Shown: positions 26,306-36,610 of the stretch, piece after piece | Numbering within the stretch: the first letter of the stretch is position 1 | Layout: every line of letters starts with the position of its first letter | NCBI GenBank assembly: GCA_021769425.1 | Contig: JAETSX010000005.1 | Span: 51,348 to 115,347, forward strand | Source: Eubacterium sp. | GTDB lineage: Bacteria; Bacillota; Clostridia; Lachnospirales; Lachnospiraceae | DNA length: 64,000 bases | Direction: 5' to 3' | Notes under the pieces: model-generated | Told to the model about the DNA's origin: nothing | The model's database searches: none | Seen by the model: the letters and a program-made list of their open reading frames with translations, nothing else | Program-made: the position numbers and the translations under genes

Positions 26306-29300
26306 TTATTTCTTTGCTTTCACAGACTTTGCAGCGGAATAGCTGCTATAATAATTTTTCTTATCGATCTTCTTGCATACTCGAATCTTGTAATAATACT
26401 TCTTGCCGCCTGTTGCTTTCTTATCAGTATACGAGGTTTTCTTCGTAGTTGCAAGCTTTTTATATTTTCCTTTCTTGCTAGCGCTTCGGTATACCTCGTA
26501 CTGCGTGGCTCCTTTGACTTTCTTCCATTTCACAGTCACCTGTTTCTTCTTCGCCGATTTCAGGCTACTGATCTTGGTAGAATCAGGAGCCGTCGCTCCC
26601 TTCACACTTGAGAAGGGACCATAATAATATTGTCCGTCTTTGTTCACATAGGCTCTTACCCGGAATGTCTGTGCAGTTCCTGCCTTCAATTTGGAAACAG
26701 TTCCCTTGGCAGTTGTCGGCTTATTCACCCTTGCCGCCCGTCTATTCTTGGAATTGTAAATCTCATATCCGCTGACCACATCATTCTTCGTCCAGGAAAG
26801 AGTCATGCTCTTATTGGTATACTTGGAAACCTTCACACCGGTAATTTCCGGAACTTTAATATGATAATTTACTGTCTGGGTTCCGGTATAATTTCCTTCC
26901 CCTTTCACAATCACACTTGCCATTCCGGGAGTTGCGCTGTTGACATATACTACGCTGTAATCCTTGCCGTCCTGCAATGTGATATTGCCGCTGGTAACAG
27001 TAATGGGCGGGTTCTGTTCTTTCCCGTTAAAAATCTGATCTGCAACGGGGCTGATTTTAGCTCTTCCCAATTGCTGAGGGCTGATCTTAAAGGATGCTGT
27101 TGTGCCTCCAGTATATTTGCCCTTGCCTGTAATGGTAATAGTTGCGGTTCCTGCATTGACATTCTCAGAATAAGCAATGTCATAATCCACTCCGCTAATC
27201 AGAAGGTTGCCGTCATCCTCTACTCTGACCGGAGGTGTAATGGCTGCGCCCGTATAGGTGTACACAGCCGCAACACCCCGGACAGCAGTTTCTGAAGACA
27301 ATTCCCTTGCAATGTCAAATTTCACAACCTTGGTGCCGAAATACCAGTCTTCGGTTCCTGTAATCGTAATAGTTGCCGTTCCGCGGTCTATGTTGTCGCT
27401 GTATTCCACACGGTAATCCGTTCCCTCCACCATGGCCTTTCCGCCGATACTTACCTGAGGAACCGGCGTCACGGGACTTCCGGTATAATCCTGGGTAGGA
27501 ATGGGCGCCACATCTACCAAGTTCATGTTCCCATGGATCCGGAACTTCGTCTCAATGGTGCCTGTATAATTGCCAATACCGGTAATAGTGGCGGTCGCTT
27601 CGCCTACCATAATATTATTTACGGCAGTCACCCGATAATCTGTCCCCTGAATCAGAGTAACCGGATTGTTGGTTTCTTCTCCCTCCCGCTCAGCCGGCTG
27701 CTGGCTGGAAGGCTGGAACTTAAGCTCTACTCCAGGAACAATCGGCCGGCCGCCATACCACTGAGGTTCAATGCTGCTCAATGTCATAGCGCTGTCTATA
27801 TTGCCTTCTGAGCCGATGCTCTTGGGAGTAATTGTAAAGCGTGTTGCCGCCTGTTTATTCTGCTCTGCAAAATAACCTAATCCCTTGGCAATCACAACTG
27901 CAGAATCCACACCTGCATTGATAATATTGTCATATTCCAGTACATAATCTGTACCTTCAATTAACTGGATAGATAATTCTTCGTCTACATCAAGGAATAC
28001 CTTTACTTCCGGTTTAATGGGCGCATTTCTGAATTCCTGCGGTTCAATTTCTTCTATTCGGAAATCACCTTCCGGCGGATACATTCGGAATGCTACGTCA
28101 CGGCTTCCGGTATAGTTACCGATTCCATGAATTGTGGCCACCCCTGAAATGTTAATCCCTATTTCACCAGTGTATGGATCCACTGTATAATCCACACCAA
28201 GTTCAAGTTTTGTACCATCCTTTGCCTGAACCTGTAACTCTGGTACAACTTCTTCACCTTCTTTATAAATTGCCCTTCCAATTGCTTCAATGTCTTCTTC
28301 ATTGGCTATATCTTCTGGAAGAATATTAAATGTAATACGATTGGTTCCCCCAAAGCCTCCGATGCCAGTAAGGATAACAGCAGGTTTTTCCTCTTCCACT
28401 TCTACTGCCGTACTTACATTTACATTATTCTCATAAGCCACGGTATAATCTGTGCCTTCCGCAAGCGTGTTTCCATTAAAAGTTACTGTAAGTTCCGGTT
28501 CTTTTGCTGTTCTGTCAAAAGTTTGATTCTTTTCAAAATCAACTCTTACACCTGAGCCTGAAATCGGCTGAGGAATAATTGAGAAGTAAAATGTTGCCTG
28601 ACCCTCATAATGATCCCCGATACCTTCCACCGTTACACTGGCTTTTGTCTCTCCCTCCGACAATTTATCATTGTTCTTCCACTCTACAATCTGATAGTCC
28701 CGATCTTTAACTAGCTTTCTATTTGCAGCATTAGGGGTATAGCCTTCTGTTCCCATCTTTTTAAAATCATTATTATAGATTTCAAAAGGCGGCTCCATAG
28801 CTGCACCATTATATACATAAGCATTCTCATACGGCTCATCATTTATAACATCTCCGCCGAATACCAATGTTATGCCGCTTTCCGGATCTGAGAAGTTCTT
28901 TTTGATAATATTATAATACCGTGTAATCACTCCTTTGTAGCAATCAATTCCGCGCACGACAACGGTGGGTCTGAACTCTTCTACATCATCTTCACTGCCA
29001 ACTCCAGTATTGTTCTTACTGATGTCTGCTGCATTGCCCTGATTCGCTGATGTAACGATTTCAAAGTCTTCCCCTTCTTTCAATATCTTCGGTTCCGGAT
29101 CTCCTTCACACTGCATACCGGATCTGTCTTCAAAAATCAACTCCGGATATACTGGCTCCACACCATAGTAAACATCATGATCGTAGCTTAAAGTCATATA
29201 CTCAGGCGGATTATTATTGACATCCTCAATTGACGCCATAATCTTAAAGATTTTATCATAACGTCCCTCATAATTACAGTACTCTTCCTCAAGCGCACGG

Positions 29301-32300
29301 ATATAAACCGTTGCATCCCCGATTCTTGCATTATGTTCATATCCAACTGCAAAATCCTGGCCTTCAATCAGCTTTGTCTCTGTTCCGCCTTCTTCTTCAC
29401 ACCAAGTAACTGTCAGTGCACTTTTTCCTTCTTCTACCAAAGAATCAAATTTTATATAATCGCGGATATAGTCACACTCCCAGAAACCTGTTTCTGCATT
29501 TTCTTCTCCCAAGTATCCTGTAGAGCCGCTGGCACCGCCTGGAGGCGCAATTCTGTCGTTTTTAATTTTGACAAATTTATCTACCGTATCCTCCGTTATC
29601 TGTCTTGGATTAATCTTGAATTCTTTGGTAAATTCTCCATAATAGTTTCCATCGTATGCTTCATCGGCATTCCGGCTTGCGGTAACCGTCAAAACAGGAA
29701 GCAACCTTGTTCCACCCTTGATATCATCCTGCCAGGTATAAACATTAATGTTATTATCAGCTTTCACTTTATAATCATAGGCCGTTCCTTCTGCCGCTGC
29801 CGGATCCAACTTATTAAGGGGCTGTTCTTTGCAAAATATCTGCAATTCCGGTTCTATTGCATCGCCTGTATAGGGATACCCTTCCTCATTAACTCCATCC
29901 AGCCGCATATCATTCTCATTTTCTTTCGCCTGAGAAAGATCCCGCTGATAAATCTGGAACTCTTCTGCTCTCTCTCCACAATAATTTCCATTCAAACCTG
30001 CCTGAACATCATCATCTCCTCCAGATGTTCCCGGGGAATTAATCCCGAAAATAGTTGCTATTGCAGGCGAAGTTCCATCTTTCGTAGAATTTACCCCTGT
30101 AGGAGCTGCAGTAGCATTTTCATTCTGATCATATTTTACCTGATAATCTTCACCTTTTTTCAGAAGAAGTTTGGTTTCTATTCCACTTTTAAACCTTACG
30201 GTATAATATACCTCCGGTTCCGGCGTATTGGTAACTGCCCCATTCGCATCTTTGGGACTGTATTCCCAAGGTTCTCCTTTGTTAAGTTCCATCGAAACAT
30301 TATCGCCGGACAAATCCCCTATTATTTGGAAATCCTTTTTAATTGTCCCTGCGAAATTTCCTTTTCCCGTTACAGTTATTGTCGCAGTGCCTATGGTATT
30401 GTTTTTCTCATATTTTACAGTGTAGTCCGTATTAAGTTCCAAATCTTTTGCTTGCTGCGGATTGCCTTCCATATCAACCGCCGTGTAACTTACCTGCAGA
30501 TTGGGCCAGATAATTTCATCTGAACCCTCTTCCATTACAGGTGAACCAGGATCTGTGTATTTATCTGCATATTTCTCTCTGTCCTTTACCCAGTCTAACA
30601 CCACACTTGGATCCACACCTGTGATTTCCACCTTACCTTCTGCATAAGCAGCTTCAAAGTCATAGGCTTCTATGGTAAACTTTTTCTCTATTTCCCCTTC
30701 ATAATTGTCAGGACTGCCTATTACTTTCAATTTCTGGGGACCCACCGTAATGCCTTCGCCCGTGTCTGGATTGGTATTATATTCTACGCTGTAATCTATG
30801 TCTTGCGTCAACTCTTTCCCGAAATGAGTGATTTTCGGTTTTGGTTCAATAGAAAGACCAGAATAAATGTAAGTGCCTGCGATGCCGGTTATTCCCTCCG
30901 GCAATACAACGTCATACTCATTTTCTACTAAATCATCTTTTGACAAGTTCAGGGGAACAATGTCAAATTCTACTGTTGCTTTATTATAATAATCCCCTGT
31001 GCCAATAATATCAGCAGTAGCTTTTCCTGTAAGGGCTGTTGTTACATTGATGGTTGAATAATTTTCAATGGTATAATGTTCCTCATGCTTTAGTAGCGTT
31101 CCGTTAAATGTAACCTTTGTATTAACCGGTTTCACCGGACTTCCTGTGTAAGTCTGAGGATAAGTGATGATTTCCGTCAAAGGATTTATAGTATTAAAAT
31201 CACTTAAATCTCCTCTGATTCTATACTCTATATTCTTGGTTCCCTTCCAGTTCTTTACTCCCGTAATGCGCAGAGTGGCTGTTCCGGGCTTTGTATTATT
31301 ATTATGAACGATAGTATAATCCTCTGGTTGGAAATTATATTGAACATCATCTCCATTATCATAACTTATCTTTAAATCTTTAGTTACTACGCCTCCTTCT
31401 TTAGATTCAAATTTATAGAAAATATCATTTAAACTTGCATCCGAAATTTCGCCGAAAGATTCATCCGTCAATGATATTCCTGTTGCCGTCACCGTCAAAT
31501 ATTCTGAGTCTATACTACGTGCTTCAATATCAAATCTCCCTGTTGTTTCCCCATCAAAATTATTCTGTCCAATAATACTAACTTCTGCCCCTCTTTGAGC
31601 ATTAATTGGATTCCCAACTGCTACCAAAACAAAATCTATTCCCTCTGTTAAAGTCACTGTCCCTAAAGTAATTGTCACCGGAGGCGTAATCACTGTTCCT
31701 GTATAAATTACAGGCGAACTAACTCTAATGGAAGTTCCATCTGTAATAGCTCTTTTGGTTATCTCAAATGTTTTGCTAACCGTACCACTGTAATTACCGA
31801 TACCATTAATTCTCATTGTCGCGGTACCAACATTCTGATTATTCTCATAGGTAATATCGTAGTCACGGCCTTTTATAAGAGGAGTAGGCGTATTACCCTG
31901 GTTTAAACTCACATTAACACGAGACTGTTCAATCGGCTTTCCTTCGTACTTTTTAGAATCTTCGAAGTTATTCACGATTATATTACTTTCTGTAATTGGC
32001 ATCTCAGCTATCGTAAACGTCTTGTCAACACTTCCAGTAAAATTCCCCTTACCTTTTACAGTTACTGTAGCTGTTCCAGCATTTATATTATTAGAGTAAG
32101 CATATTCCACTTCTGATGATGATAACCTCTGACTATTATACGTGACTATTGGCTCGGGTTGATGAGCTATACCTGTATATGTATAACTATCCGTCACATC
32201 ACTGACAGTTACATTATTGCCTGGAGCAATACTTCTTGGCTCAATTGTGTAATCCACTGTAACAGTGCTGCCTGCCTGTATTTTTCCATTCCCCGTCGAC

Positions 32301-33643
32301 CTGACAATAATCTGATGCTTACCTGCATCCGTGTGATTGGTTCTGCTTGAATATTCAAGGGTATAGTCTGTTCCCTGGAGATAAGTTGAACCATCTCCCA
32401 CTGTAACGTTTACTTTATTTTTCTTGGATTCACGATCATAAGTATATGTTCCGTCAACTTTTACGCCAATGCTGTCCAATGTGGGAGAATAAATTTCAAA
32501 TTCCAATTTCATGCTGCCCACATATCCACCTATACCATTAATGGTAACACTGGCTGTACCCTGACCATTTGGGGTGGAAGGACGCACATAAGATCCTATT
32601 GTATAATCTTCATTTAACACTAAAGGTTTTCCTTTTCCATAATCAGGATCATACAACTTAATATCATCCTCTGTAAGTGTCACCGGATTCGATGGACCCT
32701 GATAAGGTTTAGCAGGTATCGGCTCTGCCTGTATTTGCTTACTGACATCATAGCCACCTGCTGCAGCTGTAAGGCTCTTCCTTACCTCAAATTCAATTGG
32801 ATTACTTTCGAGCTGTCCAAATCTCTTTCCTTTGCCTAATGCGTATACTTGAGCCTTAGTGTCCCCACGACTGGCGCGATCTGTATTTCTATAACGAAAC
32901 TCATATTCTTCTGGTTTTATATCATTAATCCCATCATATACCACTTTCAATTTCTTTAATTGCTCCTCCGGCAATTCCTGTATGTTTCCATTATATACTA
33001 ATTTCAATGCGGACACATTGCCTGTATCCTGTAATTGAAATTTGTCCTTCTCAATTCTTGTTATTTGATAAGTTCCGGTAACATTTCCCGCATAATCACC
33101 AAATCCTGCCACTGTTACTGTTACTGTCTTAGGACTGCTTTCATCACTTCCCATATTATTATCACTCAATGTATAATTGTAATCTGTTCCTGAATTTAAA
33201 ACCTTATCCCCAATTTTTACTATCATTTCTCCAGGAAGAATGTTGGTGCCGCTTCCCTGCACATATTTCATTTCTTCAACTACCGTTACACTTGCTAAAG
33301 AAGAAAAATCCTGGGCCTTAATCTCAAAAGATGTACTCGCTGATCCAATACATGATATCCCATCTCCTGTAACTGTGACTGTTCCCCCCGTATTTACATG
33401 GATATTTTCTCCCCAATCTATAGAAAATCCTGTGTTTATGGGATTATTTGAATAATCTCTAACTACAATACTAGGTTTTTTCTGAGTTCCATCATATACA
33501 ATATCTATATCTGTAACCTCCACACTACCTATATGCTTAATGTCTTCCGCATGCACCGTAAACCCGGACAAATCCACCATCCCGGCTATCATGCAGATGC
33601 TTAACAGCAGCGCCATTATCCTTTTCCCAACATCCTTATACAT
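26306..33643 (-). CDS. Giant secreted Ig-like repeat protein (2445 aa), putative adhesin
   Basis: Signal peptide 1-32 (KRIMALLLSICMIAGMV, cleavage near VHAED). The body is about 24 diverged units, counted by eye, of roughly 75-130 residues with the pattern YxGxPxxPxV ... LxxGxDYxVxYxNN ... GTATxTxxGxGNYxGT ... FxI, a beta-sandwich-like bacterial surface repeat. The C-terminus has two fibronectin type III-like modules (ITGVKVSKYTNKSMTLSWTK; KKKQVTVKWKKVKGATQYEV) and ends AAKSVKAKK with no sorting motif or membrane helix. Attachment may therefore be non-covalent through the very basic C-terminus. SD GGAGG 8 nt before ATG; a 236-nt structured leader precedes it. Substrate unknown. Confidence 0.88.
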   Translation of the reverse strand: MYKDVGKRIMALLLSICMIAGMVDLSGFTVHAEDIKHIGSVEVTDIDIVYDGTQKKPSIVVRDYSNNPINTGFSIDWGENIHVNTGGTVTVTGDGISCIGSASTSFEIKAQDFSSLASVTVVEEMKYVQGSGTNILPGEMIVKIGDKVLNSGTDYNYTLSDNNMGSDESSPKTVTVTVAGFGDYAGNVTGTYQITRIEKDKFQLQDTGNVSALKLVYNGNIQELPEEQLKKLKVVYDGINDIKPEEYEFRYRNTDRASRGDTKAQVYALGKGKRFGQLESNPIEFEVRKSLTAAAGGYDVSKQIQAEPIPAKPYQGPSNPVTLTEDDIKLYDPDYGKGKPLVLNEDYTIGSYVRPSTPNGQGTASVTINGIGGYVGSMKLEFEIYSPTLDSIGVKVDGTYTYDRESKKNKVNVTVGDGSTYLQGTDYTLEYSSRTNHTDAGKHQIIVRSTGNGKIQAGSTVTVDYTIEPRSIAPGNNVTVSDVTDSYTYTGIAHQPEPIVTYNSQRLSSSEVEYAYSNNINAGTATVTVKGKGNFTGSVDKTFTIAEMPITESNIIVNNFEDSKKYEGKPIEQSRVNVSLNQGNTPTPLIKGRDYDITYENNQNVGTATMRINGIGNYSGTVSKTFEITKRAITDGTSIRVSSPVIYTGTVITPPVTITLGTVTLTEGIDFVLVAVGNPINAQRGAEVSIIGQNNFDGETTGRFDIEARSIDSEYLTVTATGISLTDESFGEISDASLNDIFYKFESKEGGVVTKDLKISYDNGDDVQYNFQPEDYTIVHNNNTKPGTATLRITGVKNWKGTKNIEYRIRGDLSDFNTINPLTEIITYPQTYTGSPVKPVNTKVTFNGTLLKHEEHYTIENYSTINVTTALTGKATADIIGTGDYYNKATVEFDIVPLNLSKDDLVENEYDVVLPEGITGIAGTYIYSGLSIEPKPKITHFGKELTQDIDYSVEYNTNPDTGEGITVGPQKLKVIGSPDNYEGEIEKKFTIEAYDFEAAYAEGKVEITGVDPSVVLDWVKDREKYADKYTDPGSPVMEEGSDEIIWPNLQVSYTAVDMEGNPQQAKDLELNTDYTVKYEKNNTIGTATITVTGKGNFAGTIKKDFQIIGDLSGDNVSMELNKGEPWEYSPKDANGAVTNTPEPEVYYTVRFKSGIETKLLLKKGEDYQVKYDQNENATAAPTGVNSTKDGTSPAIATIFGINSPGTSGGDDDVQAGLNGNYCGERAEEFQIYQRDLSQAKENENDMRLDGVNEEGYPYTGDAIEPELQIFCKEQPLNKLDPAAAEGTAYDYKVKADNNINVYTWQDDIKGGTRLLPVLTVTASRNADEAYDGNYYGEFTKEFKINPRQITEDTVDKFVKIKNDRIAPPGGASGSTGYLGEENAETGFWECDYIRDYIKFDSLVEEGKSALTVTWCEEEGGTETKLIEGQDFAVGYEHNARIGDATVYIRALEEEYCNYEGRYDKIFKIMASIEDVNNNPPEYMTLSYDHDVYYGVEPVYPELIFEDRSGMQCEGDPEPKILKEGEDFEIVTSANQGNAADISKNNTGVGSEDDVEEFRPTVVVRGIDCYKGVITRYYNIIKKNFSDPESGITLVFGGDVINDEPYENAYVYNGAAMEPPFEIYNNDFKKMGTEGYTPNAANRKLVKDRDYQIVEWKNNDKLSEGETKASVTVEGIGDHYEGQATFYFSIIPQPISGSGVRVDFEKNQTFDRTAKEPELTVTFNGNTLAEGTDYTVAYENNVNVSTAVEVEEEKPAVILTGIGGFGGTNRITFNILPEDIANEEDIEAIGRAIYKEGEEVVPELQVQAKDGTKLELGVDYTVDPYTGEIGINISGVATIHGIGNYTGSRDVAFRMYPPEGDFRIEEIEPQEFRNAPIKPEVKVFLDVDEELSIQLIEGTDYVLEYDNIINAGVDSAVVIAKGLGYFAEQNKQAATRFTITPKSIGSEGNIDSAMTLSSIEPQWYGGRPIVPGVELKFQPSSQQPAEREGEETNNPVTLIQGTDYRVTAVNNIMVGEATATITGIGNYTGTIETKFRIHGNMNLVDVAPIPTQDYTGSPVTPVPQVSIGGKAMVEGTDYRVEYSDNIDRGTATITITGTEDWYFGTKVVKFDIARELSSETAVRGVAAVYTYTGAAITPPVRVEDDGNLLISGVDYDIAYSENVNAGTATITITGKGKYTGGTTASFKISPQQLGRAKISPVADQIFNGKEQNPPITVTSGNITLQDGKDYSVVYVNSATPGMASVIVKGEGNYTGTQTVNYHIKVPEITGVKVSKYTNKSMTLSWTKNDVVSGYEIYNSKNRRAARVNKPTTAKGTVSKLKAGTAQTFRVRAYVNKDGQYYYGPFSSVKGATAPDSTKISSLKSAKKKQVTVKWKKVKGATQYEVYRSASKKGKYKKLATTKKTSYTDKKATGGKKYYYKIRVCKKIDKKNYYSSYSAAKSVKAKK

Positions 33644-33808
33644 CTCTCATTCCTCCTTGCTTCATCCCACGCGCATATTTCGTTCTATCTATATTTATAT
33701 TATTAATTTCTTTCGGCAATTTTGCCTGTTTCTTTAACTGTGTTCACGGATTTTTCATTATTTTCCTGAATTATTCCTATAAAAGCGGTAAAGAATACGA
33801 AGAACCAC

Positions 33809-33867
33809 ATCCGGAACAGCTTTATCTTTTGTAGTAGTGGTAGAACCGTAGCCTGACTATTCCGGAT
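33809..33867 (-). promoter_or_regulatory. Structured 5' leader element of the giant surface gene
   Basis: On the minus strand, CATCCGGAA ... TTCCGGATG arms close a roughly 59-nt fold placed about 12 nt after the inferred transcription start and about 165 nt before the start codon. Apical region includes GGCTACGGTTCTACC. It does not match, by eye, any riboswitch class I can recall. Could be a cis-regulatory RNA or an mRNA-stabilising hairpin. Confidence 0.45.
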
Positions 33868-33885
33868 GCAATACTCCGTTTAGAA

Positions 33886-33898
33886 ATTATAACACATT
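33886..33898 (-). promoter_or_regulatory. Extended -10 promoter of the giant surface gene
   Basis: Minus strand TGTTATAAT: extended TG plus perfect TATAAT (33886-33891). No good -35 at 17 nt. Start would be near 33879, giving a leader of about 236 nt. Confidence 0.55.
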
Positions 33899-34258
33899 TT
33901 TCGCAAGAATGCTATTTTTTTACGAATTTCTTTTATATTATTTTTAAATTTCCTTATATTCGCGCAGAATCCCAGGAAATGCAGCGCTTTTCCCCTGTAT
34001 GTTTCCTGATTCTTACCCTGAAAACATACTTTGACAACATTCTGCCTCTGTGTTAAGATGAGACAAACGAAGTTACTATATGCATTTCTGGCAGATTTCA
34101 TCTGCATCACCATGTGGGCTTCCCACAGAAACCTTGTTTTTTCTTTTATATCCAAAGCCACAAATTATTATAGGCATTTGCTTTTATTTTGCCGGGAAAC
34201 AATTTTTCGTGCTTTTTTCCGCCACTGATTTGTGCTATACTATGAGAAAGGAACTTAT

Positions 34259-35257
34259 ATGAACGATACGAAAATCCAATGGCACTCCGGTTTTGTGGCT
34301 GCCATGAACTTAGAGCTGCGGGAAGACAGGGATAGCCTGACTTTTCATAAGGAATATAACCTGAACACAAAACCCCTGTCCATTGACCTTCTGGTGATCC
34401 AAAAGAACTCACTTGACACCGTCTCCAATGAAATCGGCAGGCTCTTTCGGGGACATAACATTATGGAATATAAATCGCCGGGGGATTCTTTAGACATTGA
34501 CGTCTATTATAAAACCCTGGCTTATGCCGCACTTTATAAATCTGGCAGTGAAACGATTGATTCCATTAAGGCTGATGATATTACAATTTCGCTTGTCCGG
34601 GAAGCTAAGCCCCGGAAACTTTTTCGGCATTTCAGGGCACAGGGCTGTTCCATTGTGAAACCTTACACCGGGATCTACTATATTGAAGGGAGTATCCCCT
34701 TCCCTACGCAGGTGATTGTCACGCAGGAATTGGAGCCGACTGGCCACGCATGGCTCTGCGCGCTCTCCCGGAATGTGGCAGAACCGGTTGCACAGAGACT
34801 GTTGAATCTGGCCAAAAACCTTACCGAAGCCGGTGAGCGCAATTTTGCCGATTCGGTGCTGACCGTTATGCTGAAGGCAAATAAACAGATGTTTGAAACT
34901 TGGAAAGGAGCGAAGAATATGTTTGATATTTTAATGGAGATTATGGAACCTCAGATAGAGGCGATGTTAAAAGAGGAACGGGAGAAGTATCTTAATATCG
35001 GGGAACAGAGAGGCATCCATATTGGCGAACAGAGAGGCATCCATATTGGCGAACAGAATGGCATCCGTATCGGGGAACAGAATGGCGAACAAAGAGGCAT
35101 TCAGGCCGGGATAATGGGGGCCATAGATATGCTTCGTAGTTTCGGGCATCCGGATTCCGATATCAAGCCCGCAATTATGAAAAACTACAATCTCTCCCTG
35201 GCAGAGGCAGAAGCTTATTTATCCGGAATGATTGCCTCTGAATCCCCCTCTCAATAG
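34259..35257 (+). CDS. PD-(D/E)XK-like protein with GEQRGIHI repeats, copy 1
   Basis: 332 aa from ATG (34259), with AAAGGA upstream and an extended -10-like TGTGCTATACT 18 bp before. Residues 1-110 contain a PD-(D/E)XK-like core: LSIDLLVIQK followed by NIMEYKSPGDSLDIDVYYKTLAYAALYK, where the E-x-K of EYK would be catalytic. The C-terminal part carries 8-residue repeats GEQRGIHI/GEQNGIRI and ends with a short helical domain. Proteins of this type are common and multicopy in Lachnospiraceae, resembling Rpn-type nuclease/transposase relatives, but the biological role is not known to me. A near-identical copy follows 1296 bp downstream. Confidence 0.75.
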   Translation: MNDTKIQWHSGFVAAMNLELREDRDSLTFHKEYNLNTKPLSIDLLVIQKNSLDTVSNEIGRLFRGHNIMEYKSPGDSLDIDVYYKTLAYAALYKSGSETIDSIKADDITISLVREAKPRKLFRHFRAQGCSIVKPYTGIYYIEGSIPFPTQVIVTQELEPTGHAWLCALSRNVAEPVAQRLLNLAKNLTEAGERNFADSVLTVMLKANKQMFETWKGAKNMFDILMEIMEPQIEAMLKEEREKYLNIGEQRGIHIGEQRGIHIGEQNGIRIGEQNGEQRGIQAGIMGAIDMLRSFGHPDSDIKPAIMKNYNLSLAEAEAYLSGMIASESPSQ

Positions 35258-35286
35258 ATGCAGCTCATCTATTGCACTGTTTTTAT
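35253..35286 (+). terminator. Terminator-like hairpin overlapping the copy 1 stop codon
   Basis: Perfect AATAGATG / CATCTATT stem (35253-35260 with 35266-35273), 5-nt loop, then GCACTGTTTTT. Confidence 0.55.
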
Positions 35287-35554
35287 TCATACCTAAACCA
35301 AAATAAACTTATAATTATTGCAGCTTTGATTCGACGGCCTATTCTATTCCACTATAGGCCGCTGAACCAATGTGCATACATTTCTGGCAGATTTCATCTG
35401 CATCACCATGTGGGTTTCCCACAGAAACCTTATTTTATCTTTTATATCCAAAGCCACAAATTATGATAGGCATTTGCTTTTATTTTGCCGGGAAATGACT
35501 TTTCATGCTTTTGCCCGCCACTGATTTGTGCTATACTATGAGAAAGGAACTTAT

Positions 35555-36583
35555 ATGAACGATACGAAAATCCAATGGCATTCCGGTTTTGTGGCTGCCA
35601 TGAACCTGGAGCTGCGGGAAGACAGGGATAGCCTGATTTTTCATAAGGAATTTAACCTGAACACAAAACCCCTGTCCATTGACCTTCTGGTGATTCAGAA
35701 GAATGCCTTTGCTACCGTCTCCAATGAAATCGGCAGGCTCTTTCGGGGACATAACATTATGGAATATAAATCGCCGGGGGATTCTTTAGACATTGACGTC
35801 TATTACAAAACCATGGCTTATGCCGCACTTTATAAATCTGGCAGTGAAACGATTGATTCCATTAAGGCTGATGATATTACAATTTCACTTGTCCGGGAAA
35901 CTAAGCCCCGGAAACTTTTTCGGCATTTCAGGGCACAGGGCTGCTCCATTGTGAAACCTTATGAAGGTATCTATTACATAACAGGAACTGTCCCTTTCCC
36001 TACGCAAATGATTGTCACACAGGAATTAAAGCCTTCTGCCCACGCATGGCTCTGCGCGCTCTCCCGGAATGTGGCAGAACCGGTTGCACAGAGACTGTTG
36101 AATCTGGCCAAAAACCTTACCGAAGCCGGTGATCGCAATTTTGCCGATTCAGTGCTGACTGTTATGCTGAAGGCAAATAAACAGATGTTTGAAACTTGGA
36201 AAGGAGCGAAGAATATGTTTGATATTTTAATGGAAATTATGGAACCACAGATAGAGGCGATGTTAAAAGAGGAACGGGAGAAGTATCTTAATATCGGGGA
36301 ACAGAGAGGCATCCACATTGGAGAACAAAGAGGCATCCATATTGGAGAACAAAGAGGCATCCATATTGGAGAACAAAGAGGCATCCATATTGGAGAACAG
36401 AATGGCATCCGTATCGGGGAACAGAATGGCGAACAAAGAGGCATTCAGGCCGGGATAATTGGAGCCATAGATATGCTCCGCAGTTTCGGGCATCCGGATT
36501 CCGATATCAAGCCTGCAATTATGAAAAACTACAATCTCTCCCTGGCAGAGGCAGAAGCTTATTTATCCGGAACGATTACCTAA
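35555..36583 (+). CDS. PD-(D/E)XK-like protein with GEQRGIHI repeats, copy 2
   Basis: 342 aa, same start context as copy 1. The coding sequences are nearly identical in most blocks; differences cluster around residues 55-60 (NAFATV against NSLDTV) and 145-165, and in repeat number. This copy has more GEQRGIHI units (24 bp each) than copy 1, which accounts for the ten extra residues together with a shorter C-terminus. The duplication includes about 175 bp of upstream DNA, so both copies have the same promoter region. The EYK catalytic-like motif is kept. Role unknown. Confidence 0.75.
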   Translation: MNDTKIQWHSGFVAAMNLELREDRDSLIFHKEFNLNTKPLSIDLLVIQKNAFATVSNEIGRLFRGHNIMEYKSPGDSLDIDVYYKTMAYAALYKSGSETIDSIKADDITISLVRETKPRKLFRHFRAQGCSIVKPYEGIYYITGTVPFPTQMIVTQELKPSAHAWLCALSRNVAEPVAQRLLNLAKNLTEAGDRNFADSVLTVMLKANKQMFETWKGAKNMFDILMEIMEPQIEAMLKEEREKYLNIGEQRGIHIGEQRGIHIGEQRGIHIGEQRGIHIGEQNGIRIGEQNGEQRGIQAGIIGAIDMLRSFGHPDSDIKPAIMKNYNLSLAEAEAYLSGTIT

Positions 36584-36610
36584 ACAGCGTATATTTTCCT
36601 TATCTTCTGC

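Larger units (their letters stand above)
34083..36583. repeat. 1.3-kb tandem direct duplication
   Basis: The block starting CATTTCTGGCAGATTTCATC at 34083 recurs at 35379, an offset of exactly 1296 bp that also separates the two start codons (34259, 35555). It covers upstream region plus gene. The two promoters regions differ by scattered substitutions, so the duplication is not brand new. Confidence 0.9.

Noticed and set aside
29333..30523. Long open frame on the plus strand opposite the giant surface gene
   Set aside because: It is antisense to a well-supported repeat protein, cysteine/isoleucine-rich in a way typical of shadow frames, and has no recognisable domain.
33809..33867. Assignment of the leader to a named riboswitch class
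   Set aside because: I compared it from memory with purine, preQ1, c-di-GMP, ZTP, fluoride and guanidine motifs and no convincing match was found.
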